64,000 bases of DNA from NCBI GenBank assembly GCA_019321725.1, contig CM033118.1, forward strand, positions 7,032,071 to 7,096,070, read 5' to 3'. The notes under the pieces are model-generated. The model was not told the origin of the DNA and did not search any database. It saw nothing but the letters and a program-made list of their open reading frames with translations. Positions within the stretch are counted from its first letter, which is position 1, and each line of letters begins with the position of its first letter. A program made the position numbers and the translations under genes. The stretch comes from Paulownia fortunei (lineage: Eukaryota > Streptophyta > Magnoliopsida > Lamiales > Paulowniaceae). This document shows, in pieces, positions 35,041 through 46,095 of the stretch.

Positions 35041-36664
35041 TTACATTCTATGCAAACCAAGAGACCTAACATGACTTATAAAGATATCTCTGGGTATTGG
35101 CTTAGTAAGAGGATCAGCCACCATAAAATAAGTAGACATGTACTTCAAAATCACCTATTTCTAACTATATCTCTAGTAAAATTGTATTTTGTATCGATGT
35201 GTTTAGTTTTGCCATGATATTTGGGGTCTTTAGTATAAGCAATAACTGAATGATTATCACAGTAAATTATTACAACTCCCACGTAATTGCTTACTACTCC
35301 CAAATGATGTAAGAATTTTCTCAATCAAGCACCTTCTTGTACTGTAGAGGCACATGCCACAAATTATGCTTCCATTATGGATAGCGATGCACAAGTTTGT
35401 TTCTTGCTTCTCCAAGAGATAGCACCACCATTTAACAAGAAAGCATATCCAGAGGTGGACTTACATTCATCCAAATCACCACCCCAGTCAGCATCTGTGT
35501 ATTCTTTTAGCAATAGATCTTTTCCTTGATAATAAAGAAAATAATCTGTAGTACCTTTTAGGTATCTAAAAATCCTTTTAACTGCACTCCAGTGTCTTCA
35601 TCCTGGATTGGATTGATACTTGCTAACTAGACCCACGGCATAACAAATATCGGGATGAGTACACATCATAGCATACATCATACTCCCAACAGCACTTGAA
35701 TATGGTACTTTAGACATCTCTTGTTTTTCTTCTGAAGTGTTTGGGTACATCTCTCAACTTAAACTTTTGCCTTTTGCTATAGGAGTATCGATGGGCTTGC
35801 AATGTTCCATTCTGAATCGTTCTAAAATCTTCTTAATATATGATTCTTGAGACAACGCAAGTAGTCTCTTAGAACGATCTTTAAGAAATTTAACACCAAG
35901 AATGTAATTCGCCTCACCTATATCTTTCATCCCGAAGTTGGAAGATAACCATTTCTTAATGGTTTGAACATACTCCTTATCATTACCGGCTAACAATATG
36001 TCATCGAAATAAAGAGATAGAATCACAAACTTTTTATTAGACCTTTTCACATAAACACAATGGTCTTCATCTATCATGACGAAGTTATATGAGATTATCG
36101 CTTTGTGAAATTTCAAATACCATTGTCTAGAAACTGCTTAAGGCCATAAATTAATCTATTCAATTTGCAGACTTTATTTTCTTGGCCTTTGATAACAAAA
36201 CCTGCTGGTTGTTCCATGTAGATTTCTTATTCAAGTTCTCCATTGAGAAAAGTTATCTTAACATCCATTTGATATAATTCTAAATCCAAATTAGCCACTA
36301 TAGTCAATAGTAGGCGAATAGAGGTAAATCTTACTACTGGCGAAAAGGTTTCTTCATAATCAATTTCCTCTTGTTGGGTATAACCTCTTGCCACTAGTCG
36401 AGCCTTATACCTCTCAATAGTTCCATCAGCCTTTCTTCTAATTTTAAGGACCCATTTGTTCCCAATAGCTTTGCGCCCAAATGGAAGATCAACCAGTTCC
36501 CAGACATGGTTTAATTCCATAGACTTTATTTCTTCTTGTATTGCTTTCATACATTTGTCCTTTGAAGGACAAGACAGAGCGTTATTTATGTTTTTAGGCT
36601 CTTCTTCATCTATTGGAGATATGATAAAAGCATGCCTTTCAATCTCATAATGATGTTTGGGCAA
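35041..36664 (-). pseudogene. Reverse transcriptase-RNase H of element N
   Basis: The first open piece (36664-36227) has the copia RT segments VWELVDLPFG and GNKWVLKIRRKADG. The second (36116-35754) has the catalytic block LSLYFDDILLAGND (Y-F-D-D in place of Y-V-D-D). RNase H follows to a stop at 35041-35043, ending MVADPLTKPIPRDIFISHV in the standard C-terminal motif. Frame changes at about 36230-36120 and in RNase H break the polyprotein. The enzyme would copy element RNA into DNA in virus-like particles. Confidence 0.88.
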
Positions 36665-37194
36665 ACCTTTTCTGTTACTTTTTCAAAGTTGAGATTCAGA
36701 TAGATCATTTTGATGAGAATTGCTCCCACTGGGATCAAGTGTTAACTCATCATCTTGAATTTCTAATGATCCTTCTTGCACATACTCATTATCTGAATTA
36801 GGCAACTCAAATAAAGGTTCTCTTTCCCTTATTTCACCTCTACTAGGAAAATCATTCTCTAGAAATGTTGCATTTCATAATTTTGTCTCAGTAATACTTC
36901 CATCATCTTGTTCACCTATGAACACATAACGTTTAGACTGCTCAGAGTATCTAATAAAGATACACTTCTTTCCTCGAGGACCTAACTTTCCAAATTTATT
37001 GGAAGAGTCATGAATGTAAACAGTTGATCCCCAAGGTTTAAGGTTGCTTAGGTTTGGCTTTCTACTAGTCTAAAGTTCATATGGAGTAGAAGATACTGAT
37101 TTTGAAGGCACTTTGTTCAAAATATATGCCGCAGTTAGCAAAGCATCTCCCCAAAAGGAAATGGGTAAGGTAGCTTGCGCCATCATAGACCTCG

Positions 37195-37672
37195 TCATAT
37201 GTAACAATGTTCTATTCCTTCTTTCAGCAACACCATTTTGTTAGATGTGTGAGGAATAGTTAATTGTCTAATTATACCTTTTTCATTACATAGATCCTTG
37301 AATTGATCAAATAGATATTCACGCCCTCGATCAGTTCTTAAAGTTTTTATTATTTTAAATATTTGATTTTCCACTTCATTTACATAACGTCTAAAACACT
37401 CTAGTACCTCATACTTATGAGAAATCAAATAGATATGACCAAAATGTGTAAAAATCATCTATAAATGTAATAAAATATGAGGCTCCATGCCTAGCCTTCA
37501 CACTCATTAGACCAGAACTATCCGAATAGATTAATTGCAATGGAAATTCTGCCCTAATGGCCTTCCCAAATGGTTTTTGTGTCATCTTTCCAACAAGATA
37601 ATGTTCACACGTAGGCAAATCTACTTTAGATAGAGAACCCAATAGTCCCACTTTCATTAGTCGATTCATCAT
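37195..37672 (-). pseudogene. Integrase of element N
   Basis: Two overlapping open pieces show the pre-integrase Cys/His region (LPTCEHYLVGKM) and the core with the first Asp near IYSDSSGL and the second in LRTDRGREYL. The third catalytic residue, the Glu after the HTS-x-Q-x-NG segment, falls beyond a one-base frame change near 37240 and is out of frame. A further integrase C-terminal region down to about 36670 is traceable only in fragments. Confidence 0.8.
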
Positions 37673-37702
37673 GTCTTGCCCAATGTGACATAATCTAGCA
37701 TG

Positions 37703-38140
37703 TCAAGTATAAACATCTACATTTGCAACACTAGATGAACCAATGTTTAGCGAAATATAATGATCAACATAATAGTTAAATATTTGTTTATCAGAATTCA
37801 ACACCATAAAACCATCCCTAAGATGTCCACTCCCATAATACAAATTATCATAGTAAATACGAACTAAACAATTGCTAAAGTTCAAGCTAAAACCTAATCC
37901 TAGAAGAACAATAACAGAAAATAAATTTCACCGAGTCTCCGGTGCATAGAGGACATCATGTAGAATAAGCGTTTGACCACCATTCAACTCCATTTTGCAA
38001 GTGCCAATACCTTTGACTTCAACTCGAGCATTATTTCCTACATATATCCACCTCATACTACAAGAAACCCGACGAAAATTTATAAATGCTTCACGCTCTC
38101 TAGTTACATGGTCTGTTGCACCTGAGTCTATAATCCACAC
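37703..38140 (-). pseudogene. Aspartic protease and spacer of element N
   Basis: 38140-37928 begins MWIIDSGATDHV, the copia protease active site (D-S-G-A-T) with the usual upstream W-I-I. It continues to HDVLYAPE, a conserved end of the domain. The following piece (37885-37703) contains NNCLVRIY/YYGSG-like spacer sequence ahead of integrase. A stop separates the two pieces. Confidence 0.85.
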
Positions 38141-38227
38141 ATGATATGATTTAGTTAATAAAATAATACTAAAGACATATATAATACTTAAAGAAGCATT
38201 ATTAAGTGCTACCTTTTTAGGCTTAGG

Positions 38228-38277
38228 GCACTCACGAGCGAAATGACCAAGTGCTTAACAGTTATAGCACTTCATTT
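38228..38277 (-). pseudogene. gag zinc knuckle of element N
   Basis: The codons encode C-Y-N-C-stop-A-L-G-H-F-A-R-E-C, a C-X2-C-X4-H-X4-C RNA-binding knuckle whose fifth residue has become a stop. It would bind the element RNA during packaging. Confidence 0.75.
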
Positions 38278-38449
38278 TGCTCGTCTTTCTTCTTTCCAAA
38301 ATGCTTATATTTGTTCTTGTGGCTGGGATTCAGGTTGTTATTCTTGGACCCTTCTCCAATCTCTTTCCCTTTCTTATTTTTCTTCCAGTTCCTCTTGCGT
38401 TTAAAGCCCAAAGCCTTTTTGGAACTAGACTCAGCTACAAAAGCACTTG

Positions 38450-39001
38450 CTATGGACTTCGCAGCACCAAGTCGCTCATCCTCAAGTTCAACATGGCGAG
38501 CAACATCAGAAAAAGTCTTAATGCTATGAAAGAGATCGGATCAAAGCTTGAACTTGCTGACTTCAATTCACGTATCATGTTTGACATAGTTCTCAAATGT
38601 TGTTTGATGTTGTGACCAGCTTGCTTTTTATAAGTGTCAAACTTGATAGTTAGTTGTCTCACATGAGTGACAGTCGTACCTCCATATTTTTCCCTGAGGT
38701 ACACCCAAATATCATGAGTAATAGCATGCTGCTCACACTCGTGAATGAGATCATCAATCATAGAGCTAACCCGAATAGCACGAGCGGTGGAGTCTTTCTT
38801 CTTCCACGCTTGGTAAGCCTCTTGATCCCTTCTCTGTTGAGCAGCAGTGCCCACACCAAGATCTTGCATGATTTGGTTGATGCCCTCCAAGGCATCTTGT
38901 TCATCCAGTACATACCAAATCTTATGGCGCCAAGTGTCATAGTTGTATTCATTCAGTTTATCACTTTTGTTAAGGTCAGCTATGATAGATTTTGATGCCA
39001 T
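38450..39001 (-). pseudogene. gag (UBN2-type capsid) of element N
   Basis: Starts at the ATG at 39001 with MASKSIIADLNKSDKLN and includes YDTWRHKIWYVLDEQD and a TVTHVRQLTIKFDTYKK block, characteristic of the UBN2 gag polyprotein of copia elements. The frame holds for about 165 codons and then shifts near 38500. About 2 kb of noncoding leader separates it from the 5' LTR. The product would form the virus-like particle. Confidence 0.88.
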
Positions 39002-40977
39002 GGTCTGTATTTTAAAAGGTGATTACACATGTTAATGCTCATTAAACATACACATTTAAATTTTTACCTAAAATTAATATTTATGATAAGTTTACATATG
39101 GTATAGTTCAAAAGTTTACTCAGTTCCCAATTATCATCTATAATCCAAATGTTTGTTATCATAAATTTAATTTTGGAGTAACAAAAAAAAAATATTGATA
39201 AGTTCAAGGTGAGAATTACTTAAATTCTTCCAACCTAAAAAAATCCCACTTAATTGTATAACTTATGCTATACAAAAATTCATCTTGTTATATATATATA
39301 TATGATAATAAGCATGTATTATTATCACATAATCTTAAAACTATTGCATCATTAAAAGATTCACAATACATACTTTGAAACAAATATATATTACATAGCA
39401 TGAAGTACATTAATATATACTACATAACATGTTCATAAATACAACTATAACAAACATATGTACATAATAAGTTATCTCCTTAAGGAAAATAATTTTTTTT
39501 TCTAACACATAAATGAGACACCATATTGGTTATTCCTTCTGAAAGCCTATCTATTGGAGCGAACTTTAAGATAAGACTACCAGAATTTATCCTCAAAAAT
39601 AATGATTTTTTTATCATGAGTTCCATCTGTTTCCTCCATATCTTAATCAATCTTGATCTCAATACTTTAAGATTTATGTCTCTCTCTCGGTCAATTATTT
39701 CATTAATAATATTATTCCACTTTTCAGGTAGAGAATTTTTAATCATTCGGCATTCTACATAATAACTATGTCCATTGAAATTGTAGCCCAAATGAAGAAG
39801 CTCCTTGTGTTTTTCCTTCATTATAAAAAGATGTTGTGGCTAAGAGTGATCCATATTCATTTTATAATTCTGATAGATTTCCCACTTTGCCAAACGCTCT
39901 GGAGTTCTTCTTTCTCTAGCTTCCCCTCGGAGGATGCTAAAAGTATGTCTGATTATCGTCATATCTAAAAAATAGAAATAAATATTAGATTGGACACAAA
40001 GCCAATCCTAATATTTAAAAATACAAGATGAAAATTTTCTAAATACTTAAAATTGTAAACATGCTCAATTCTATAATTTTCTTGTATGAAAAACTAATTT
40101 TCATACATAATTTAATGAGCACATTAATCAAAAATAAGTTATAAATTTTCATCCAAGTAGCCAAAGTATAGGAAATATTGTTTCAGAATTTATTAAAAAA
40201 ATTCAGAATTTTTTTGGGTTAAAAAATATTTTTATGTAATTTTATACAAATTTTAAAGGTCAAACAATTATAAAAAATATTTTAAATTCAGAAAAATAAA
40301 TTTTAAATCACAGAAAAATAAGAAATTAAATTCTGATGACGACTGTGTTATTTCTGTGAAAAAACGACTACCGGGAGGGGTGCACACGTGCCCCCACACG
40401 CTGCTTTTTGGGTGTTTTTCGGTGACACCGATCCGACTACCCCCTCCCCATTTTCGACCTTCTAAATCCAACGATGCTATCTGTTTGAAAATTTGACACT
40501 TATAGATAGATGTTTGGGTCACACACAAGTAAAAACGAGAGTGAGATTCTTATTTACTGTTCATCTTATTCTCCTAAAATTTCAAAAAATTTCACAATTT
40601 TCTAATGCACGATCCTAACTTCTAAAGGTTATATCTTAGTTATTTCTAATCATTTTTAATCATGCAATATATGATTGGAAAGGTTATTTCATAAGGATTC
40701 TAACCATATAAAAATTATTTCATAATTCAAACAAAAAATTACTAAAAAATGGAGATAAAATTACTGCAATTTTCATGATAAATTCATAATATCTCATTAT
40801 ACATAAAACATGAATGCATTAAATTTTAAGGCATGGTTCTACAACATATAAACATGCTTTCTTTAAAATTTAAAAGCATAATTCAAAGCATATTAAGATT
40901 TACCATGAAAGAGCATAATTATCCACACAATCATTCTTAAAACACATGAAATAATGATAGGATATCAACTAAAACAC
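39002..40977 (-). other. Noncoding leader of element N
   Basis: Nearly 2 kb between the primer site and the gag ATG, alignable with 12300-13620 of element E. The open frames here (for example 39480-39821 on - and 40268-40528 on -) are not conserved in E, so I do not call them genes. A (TA)n run lies near 39291. Confidence 0.6.
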
Positions 40978-40989
40978 GCTTTGATACCA
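40978..40989 (-). promoter_or_regulatory. Primer-binding site of element N
   Basis: Coding strand TGGTATCAAAGC, one mismatch from the copia initiator-Met-tRNA primer site TGGTATCAGAGC, one base inside the 5' LTR. Confidence 0.85.
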
Positions 40990-40990
40990 T

Positions 40991-41445
40991 TGACGGAATT
41001 AAAACAACGAATTTCATGAATTTTCTAATAAAAATTCATGTTAAAAATAAGGATCTTTAAAGTTGATTCACTTACCTTTTCTTGTGTTTTTATACTTGAA
41101 TAAGGTCTACAAACCAATCACCTATGAAAATGGTTTCACTTCCACAATCCAAATGCTCCTTTTTATTGTGTCTTATACTTGATCACTGTAGCCCTTCTTC
41201 TTTATTCTTTTCTGCGTTGTTTTCTTTTCTATTTTGTTTACAAAGAGAGAAGAAGCATTTTATTTAAGGTTAACTTTTGATAGGGAATTTTTTTTTTTAA
41301 ATGTGTTGTGGTGGGGTGGTTTTCTACTCCAATAAACCACCCCTATTCAAACTACTCCCACCAAAATAATTTTAAATCATTTGTATCGGATCAACTCTCA
41401 TGGGCGACCCGTTAACTCATTTTATTTATTTATTTATTTCTTACA
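40991..41445 (-). repeat. 5' LTR of element N
   Basis: Runs from TGACGGAATT to TTTCTTACA on + with intact TG...CA ends, 455 bp, followed by the second ACATG. Confidence 0.92.
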
Positions 41446-41450
41446 ACATG

Positions 41451-41592
41451 CTTAAAGAATCTCTCCCGTTATTGTTTATTTACTATAAATATCATTATGT
41501 AATTAGTCAGAGGATCGAACATCATACATAATTAGTCAGAGAATCCGCATATACATTTGTTGAATAAATTTAGATAGTATTATGGGACAACC
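41451..41592 (+). repeat. Tandem segmental duplication, unit 1 (right part)
   Basis: The end of unit 1 beyond element N, matching 54775-54925 through the blocks TTATTGTTTATTTACTATAAATAT, GAACATCATA and GGAACAACCTA-like sequence. The first base of unit 2 follows at about 41593, which makes the two units directly adjacent. Confidence 0.65.
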
Positions 41593-42148
41593 TACTTTGA
41601 CAGATTTCCAAAATTCTAACAAAAGCTACCAAGTCAACGTTGACTGATGAGTTCCAAGCTTTGCAAATCTCTAAACTATCATTTCATTTCATGTACAGAT
41701 CCCATTAAGTAAAGGGGTTTTGATCTTTTAGGACTTAGTATAGTGGAAAGGAGAATTAATAGATATCGTTTCATGTATAGATTCAAGTATAGATCCCATT
41801 AAGTAAAGGGGTTTGATCTTTTAGGACTTGGTATTGTCGAAAGAAGAATTAATAGAAATTGAAAGTAAAGTAAGATATGCTAGAAACAATTTTTTTTAAA
41901 GTTAAATTTCATCACTTACATAAGTGTTAATAGAAATTTGGGTGTTTGTCTCCCAAAATACAATATTTTTAAATGAATTATTATAGTTTATATTAATCTT
42001 GTCGGACGAACAAAACATTTCGTTGTATTTTTTTTCAAAGAATAACAAAAAGTTTGAAACTAATAATAAAGCAATTAACTTGAAATGTTTTAGAATGATT
42101 TGAAATGAAATAAGAGGAAGTCTATTTATAGATTTCTAAATATATGTC

Positions 42149-42572
42149 ACTTCGTGATTGACTAAGTTCACAAGGGTAATTTATGATATGGCAACCCTAA
42201 ACTCTCTCTCTAATTTTCCTCCTCTTCCTAATCCAAAACCACCTAACCCTAAGCCACCGAATGGCAAGGGGGGTCGGACATTCACCGTTGCTCTCACTGG
42301 TGATACTGATGAATGCTTACGCTCTATGAATACTCTGAAAAAAAAATTAATCATACTGATGCACGTGCATTTTCATCTAAATTAGTTTTAAACGGGAAGC
42401 CGACTCTTGTTTTTAATAAGGATGATTGGGATTCATTGGTGGATTCCTTCCGATACACTTTGATTGGTAAGTTCACTAACGGCGGATTCCTTCCAATACG
42501 CTTTGATTGACAAGTTCATGAACGGATGTACGTATGTCCCCCAATCAATGTACTCAGGCAAAGATTTTCTAG
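42149..42572 (+). pseudogene. LINE ORF1 (DUF4283-like) fragment inserted in unit 2
   Basis: A frame from the ATG at 42188 begins MATLNSLSNFPPLPNPKPPN and, after a frame change in the A-run at about 42340-42348, continues LNGKPTLVFNKDDWDSL and FRYTLIGKFTNG. The latter segment resembles the start of the DUF4283 domain in ORF1 proteins of plant L1-type LINEs. A 7-base direct repeat ATATGTC flanks it (42142-42148 and 42573-42579), and unit 1 has only one copy of that site. There is no poly-A tail. A 36-40 base piece is duplicated at its end (about 42442-42520). Confidence 0.55.
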
Positions 42573-42689
42573 ATATGTCCTTTGGTATAGATCAATTTGA
42601 TCTGTCAGATTGCATCTATTAAGATATGATAGCAATCTAGTGGTTTAGATTACATCCGTCCACAAAGGTCCACAACCCTATCATGCACA

Positions 42690-42694
42690 TTTGC
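42690..42694. repeat. Target-site duplication TTTGC of element C (left)
   Basis: TTTGC lies immediately outside the left LTR and again at 54067-54071 outside the right LTR. Five bases is the size produced by Ty3-type integrases. Confidence 0.9.
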
Positions 42695-44308
42695 TGCTAC
42701 AACTTTAAGGTTGCAAACCCAAGTGCAGGTTGTAGTAAGTAATAAATTTCTCGTGAGTCCGAGGTCGATCCACAGGGAAGTTGTTTGAAGAATTCAAGTT
42801 TATATTTATAAAAAGATGGAGTTTATGTGAATAAAAAATATATGAACAATTAATGTATGATGTAACTAAAGAAAAAACCGAAGTAATAAAAGTACTGAGG
42901 ATTAGGGATCCACTCTTGAGTTTTGGATAGATAAATGGTTATTTATTCTTTTTACCTCTATTAATTGCCACAATTGGAATCCATACATAATGAAGGTTCC
43001 AATGGAAGATATTATCAAGTAACTCATGCAATAAGGTAATCATGATATTGTCTTACTATTGCAAATTATCTCTTAACGCCAACACTTATTTATGGGATCA
43101 AGCATTTATGTACTCCTTCATCAACAACAAATCAAGGTTTCACATTAGCAATCGGTGGAGTAAAACCGTACAATAAGCTAAATGAACCCAAGTATTTGTT
43201 GTGCCATTGGAGATACATAAATCAAGAATCACCACAAAAATAAGTAGGGTTTAGATCAAAAATAATAATAATAATACAACATACTTAAACAATTTCTACC
43301 CTTATAACCATTTCTCTTCCTCCATCAAGAGATTCACCCTTTTTACTCAGCAAAATGAAATTTGGAAAGACATAATAAAAGTAACAAAGACTAAAAATAT
43401 AAGAGAAACTAGAGAATGCATTTCTATTACTACTAGAAAACTTATAATACTAGAAAACATACAAACTAGATAACTTAGCCTAAAGAAACCCTTTTCCCCC
43501 CTCCTCTTCCAAGCTTAATACATGGCCTATTTATAGTACTTGGAGTAAGCTAGAGTCCAAACAAATAATTGAGGGGTTAATCAAGTGGTATGCTAGTTGC
43601 CAAGAGTTGGTAAGTTGTTACACAAATTTCTCATCCACTGAATTGAATTACATTTTTCGATCAGATACAGCCAGATTTTGAAGATACCTAAAGAATCAAA
43701 ATTGTAGATCTTTCAACGATGATATATTTTCATATATCTTTTGTGAAAGTTGGTTATCTTATGAAGGAGATATGGTCAAATTACCGAGTCATGTCCAAGA
43801 GCCGCCCTGTAACATCAGCAGCAACTTGCAGCCTATGGTTTTACCATTTTGACACATTTTCACACCATCTTGTCTTCAGAAAACTTGTTTATTTACCTCT
43901 TGGGTATAACATATCCGAATTTCAGACCAAAATAAATTTGGGCTCAAGATATATAACCGAATTGGTAAAATAAGTCAATACTGGGCTGAACTCTGATCCG
44001 AATTTTGGTGATCCATTTTGTGTAATTACTTGGACAAATTTTCTGCTATCATCAAGACTGAATTGGGTTGAGCCTCCAACATAAAAGTTGTACCTCTATC
44101 TCTTGGCTTTCAAATGAAACAAGCTTCAGGTCCATAGAGCTTTTGATCATGAAGTTATGCTCAAATTACAAAAACTGCACAAGTCTGAAAACATGCTTCC
44201 ATTTATTCCCTAACACAAAACATTAATAAAACAAGAATATTAACAAGAATAAAGCAAGAAAAGTATAAAGGATTTGATATAAAAATATGTCAAAATATGC
44301 ACTTATGA
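42695..44308 (-). repeat. 3' LTR of element C
   Basis: Runs from TGCTACAACTTTAAGG to GCACTTATGA on +. The terminal dinucleotide CA of the partner LTR has become GA. It contains a single 178-bp unit (about 43070-43250) and the TATA-like CTATAAATAG (43527-43536 on -). Confidence 0.93.
43527..43536 (-). promoter_or_regulatory. TATA box of the C LTRs
   Basis: CTATAAATAG on the coding strand, repeated at 53286-53295 in the 5' LTR, in a context (ACTATAAATAGGCC) typical of plant RNA polymerase II promoters. In the 5' LTR it would start the genomic RNA. Confidence 0.7.
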
Positions 44309-44322
44309 AATTCCCCCATACT
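44309..44322 (-). promoter_or_regulatory. Polypurine tract of element C
   Basis: Coding strand AGTATGGGGGAATT directly abutting the 3' LTR. Confidence 0.75.
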
Positions 44323-46095
44323 TAACCCTTGCTTGTCCTCGAGCAAGCTTAAAACAAACATAAACTAATCCACTCGTAGGAAATCACGATTGCATTTAGC
44401 ATATGCAACAAGCCTTTAAACCCCTAGGTGGCCCATAGAGGACGAGTTATAGTCTCGTGAAGGTTTCCAGCAGTGATACCTACAAACACCTATAATAACT
44501 ATCTTCCAACTTTTATTCTCATGAAGCAACAAAGTAATATGGAAATAAAATCAAACAAGTGTTGAGTTTAACTCTTAGTCATTCAAAAATCAATACATTT
44601 CCACAATAATCATACTCAAGTGTGTGTGTGGACAGTTAATGTCAATAGTGATGAAACTATGCATGTTTCAAATAAGTGAATTCTCATAAAACCTTACAAA
44701 ACCATCACTCAATCTCTAACAGAAAAGTTAAACATCATATGCTCTTCCTTTGGTGCAAATCTCCACTACATTGAAGGCACCACACAAAATCAAAAGGTCT
44801 TCAACAAAGGTTGTAATGGGGCCAAAGGGTGGTGATGTAACTAAGAAATAAAAGGATAGGATGCAACAAAGGTTCTAAAAACTTCATGGAATTAGAGACA
44901 TAAAATTTATCGATGAAGAATTCTCCAACTCCACAAATTTCACACTGGAGTCTATTGTTATTGAATTGGACCCCTCTTATTCATCTTGCAACATCTCATT
45001 TTTAGTTGCAACTTGTAGCACTTTGCAACTTTTTTTTTATATTGTTTTTCTTTTTTCTTTTTTCTTTTTTCTTTTTTCTTTTTTCTTTTTTAAGAGAAAC
45101 TCCCCCACACTTATCTTCTATTCCAACCTGAATTTCTTTTGTAAGTTCAAGCTGTCAATTGAATGTCTCTTAAACTCCAATCATTTTTAGAACAAGGGTT
45201 GGATAATAGTGTATTTACGTTAGGTAAAAAGATATGGTTACAAAAAAAAAATTATTTATTGTAAGGCTCAAAATGATTTACTAGGGGGATGTTTTCTTTA
45301 AACATCATATAGGGAACAAGCTGATTTGGCAATGGTGCTAGAAAGCCTAATGCCTTAATCATTTTTCTAGTGGTGCACTATCAGTCGTTCGCCTCAACAG
45401 ACCAAAAGTAAAAGTTCTAATACTCAACCCCTACATGTTGAAGATTCAAGTGATGATTAGAGTAAGGGCATAAGAACTATATATTTTGACATGATTGTCT
45501 TCACACTAAATAACATAACTATTTGTGCAAAATAAAATTTGAGTATAATTATCGCAAAAATATATTAACCAAATAACAACATCAAAGTCCAAAACAACAC
45601 CCATCATCAATCAAACCATATTATTCATGCTTAATTTTAATCATTGAAGTTGGAAGAACCTATACGACTCAAAAAAAAAATTGGTAATTCACAAACACTT
45701 GTTAAAAACTTTACAAACCTGCCATATTATGCAAAAAATAGGGATGCGTCTCAAGAGTGTTACAATTACCCTTTACTCAGCCACCTTTTTTTTCATGCTT
45801 TCAACGGACCCAGCAAAAAACACGCTTGATTATATTTATTTTTTATATATATTTTTTATTTTTTATTTTTTATTTTTATTATTATATTTTTTTTAAATAC
45901 TAAAAAAAACACACATTGAATATACAAGTCATGATATCAATTATCCCTCCCCCCAACCTAATCGAGACATTGTCCCCAATGTCAAAAATAGATAGGAAAG
46001 TAAAGTTTGAAAGATATCACCTGAAATGCGGCTAATAAAGCTGAAACAACAAAAAAAACACACATACTATTAGATAAAATCATTAACAATAAGTA
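44323..46095 (-). other. Noncoding 3' region of element C
   Basis: Between the LOG stop and the polypurine tract. It contains a (CTTTTTT)n microsatellite of about six units (45050-45092), AT/T-rich low-complexity sequence (45840-45900) and the conserved 18-base palindrome at 45966-45983. The frames here (for example 45644-45896 on +) are not conserved in A or B. Confidence 0.65.
45966..45983. repeat. Conserved inverted repeat in element C
   Basis: GACATTGTCCCCAATGTC on +, the complement of the motif in A at 2363-2380. It lies about 115 bases after the LOG stop and is followed by a G-rich run on the coding strand. Confidence 0.75.

Larger units (their letters stand above)
33565..41445 (-). 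mobile_element. Element N: complete-length Ty1/copia retrotransposon
   Basis: Minus strand, 7881 bp, bounded by LTRs of 453 and 455 bp with TG...CA ends. It is flanked by a perfect 5-bp duplication ACATG (33560-33564 and 41446-41450). The order from right to left is 5' LTR, primer site, gag, zinc knuckle, protease, integrase, RT, RNase H, polypurine tract, 3' LTR, the copia order. Pol has several frameshifts, so it is not autonomous now. By eye the LTRs differ at roughly 8% of positions, clearly older than element C. Confidence 0.92.
41593..42694 (+). repeat. Tandem segmental duplication, unit 2 (left part)
   Basis: Collinear with 32488-33160 of unit 1. It differs by an internal duplication of about 95 bp (41681-41865, with GATCCCATTAAGTAAAGGGG repeated at about 41698 and 41785) and by a 424-bp insertion at 42149-42572. 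It is split by element C at 42695. Confidence 0.75.

Noticed and set aside
38654..38995. 113-codon ORF on the plus strand
   Set aside because: Exactly antisense to the UBN2-type gag of element N.
39480..39821. 113-codon ORF on the minus strand in the leader of element N as an extra retroelement gene
   Set aside because: The equivalent region of element E shows no trace of this frame, so conservation does not support it.
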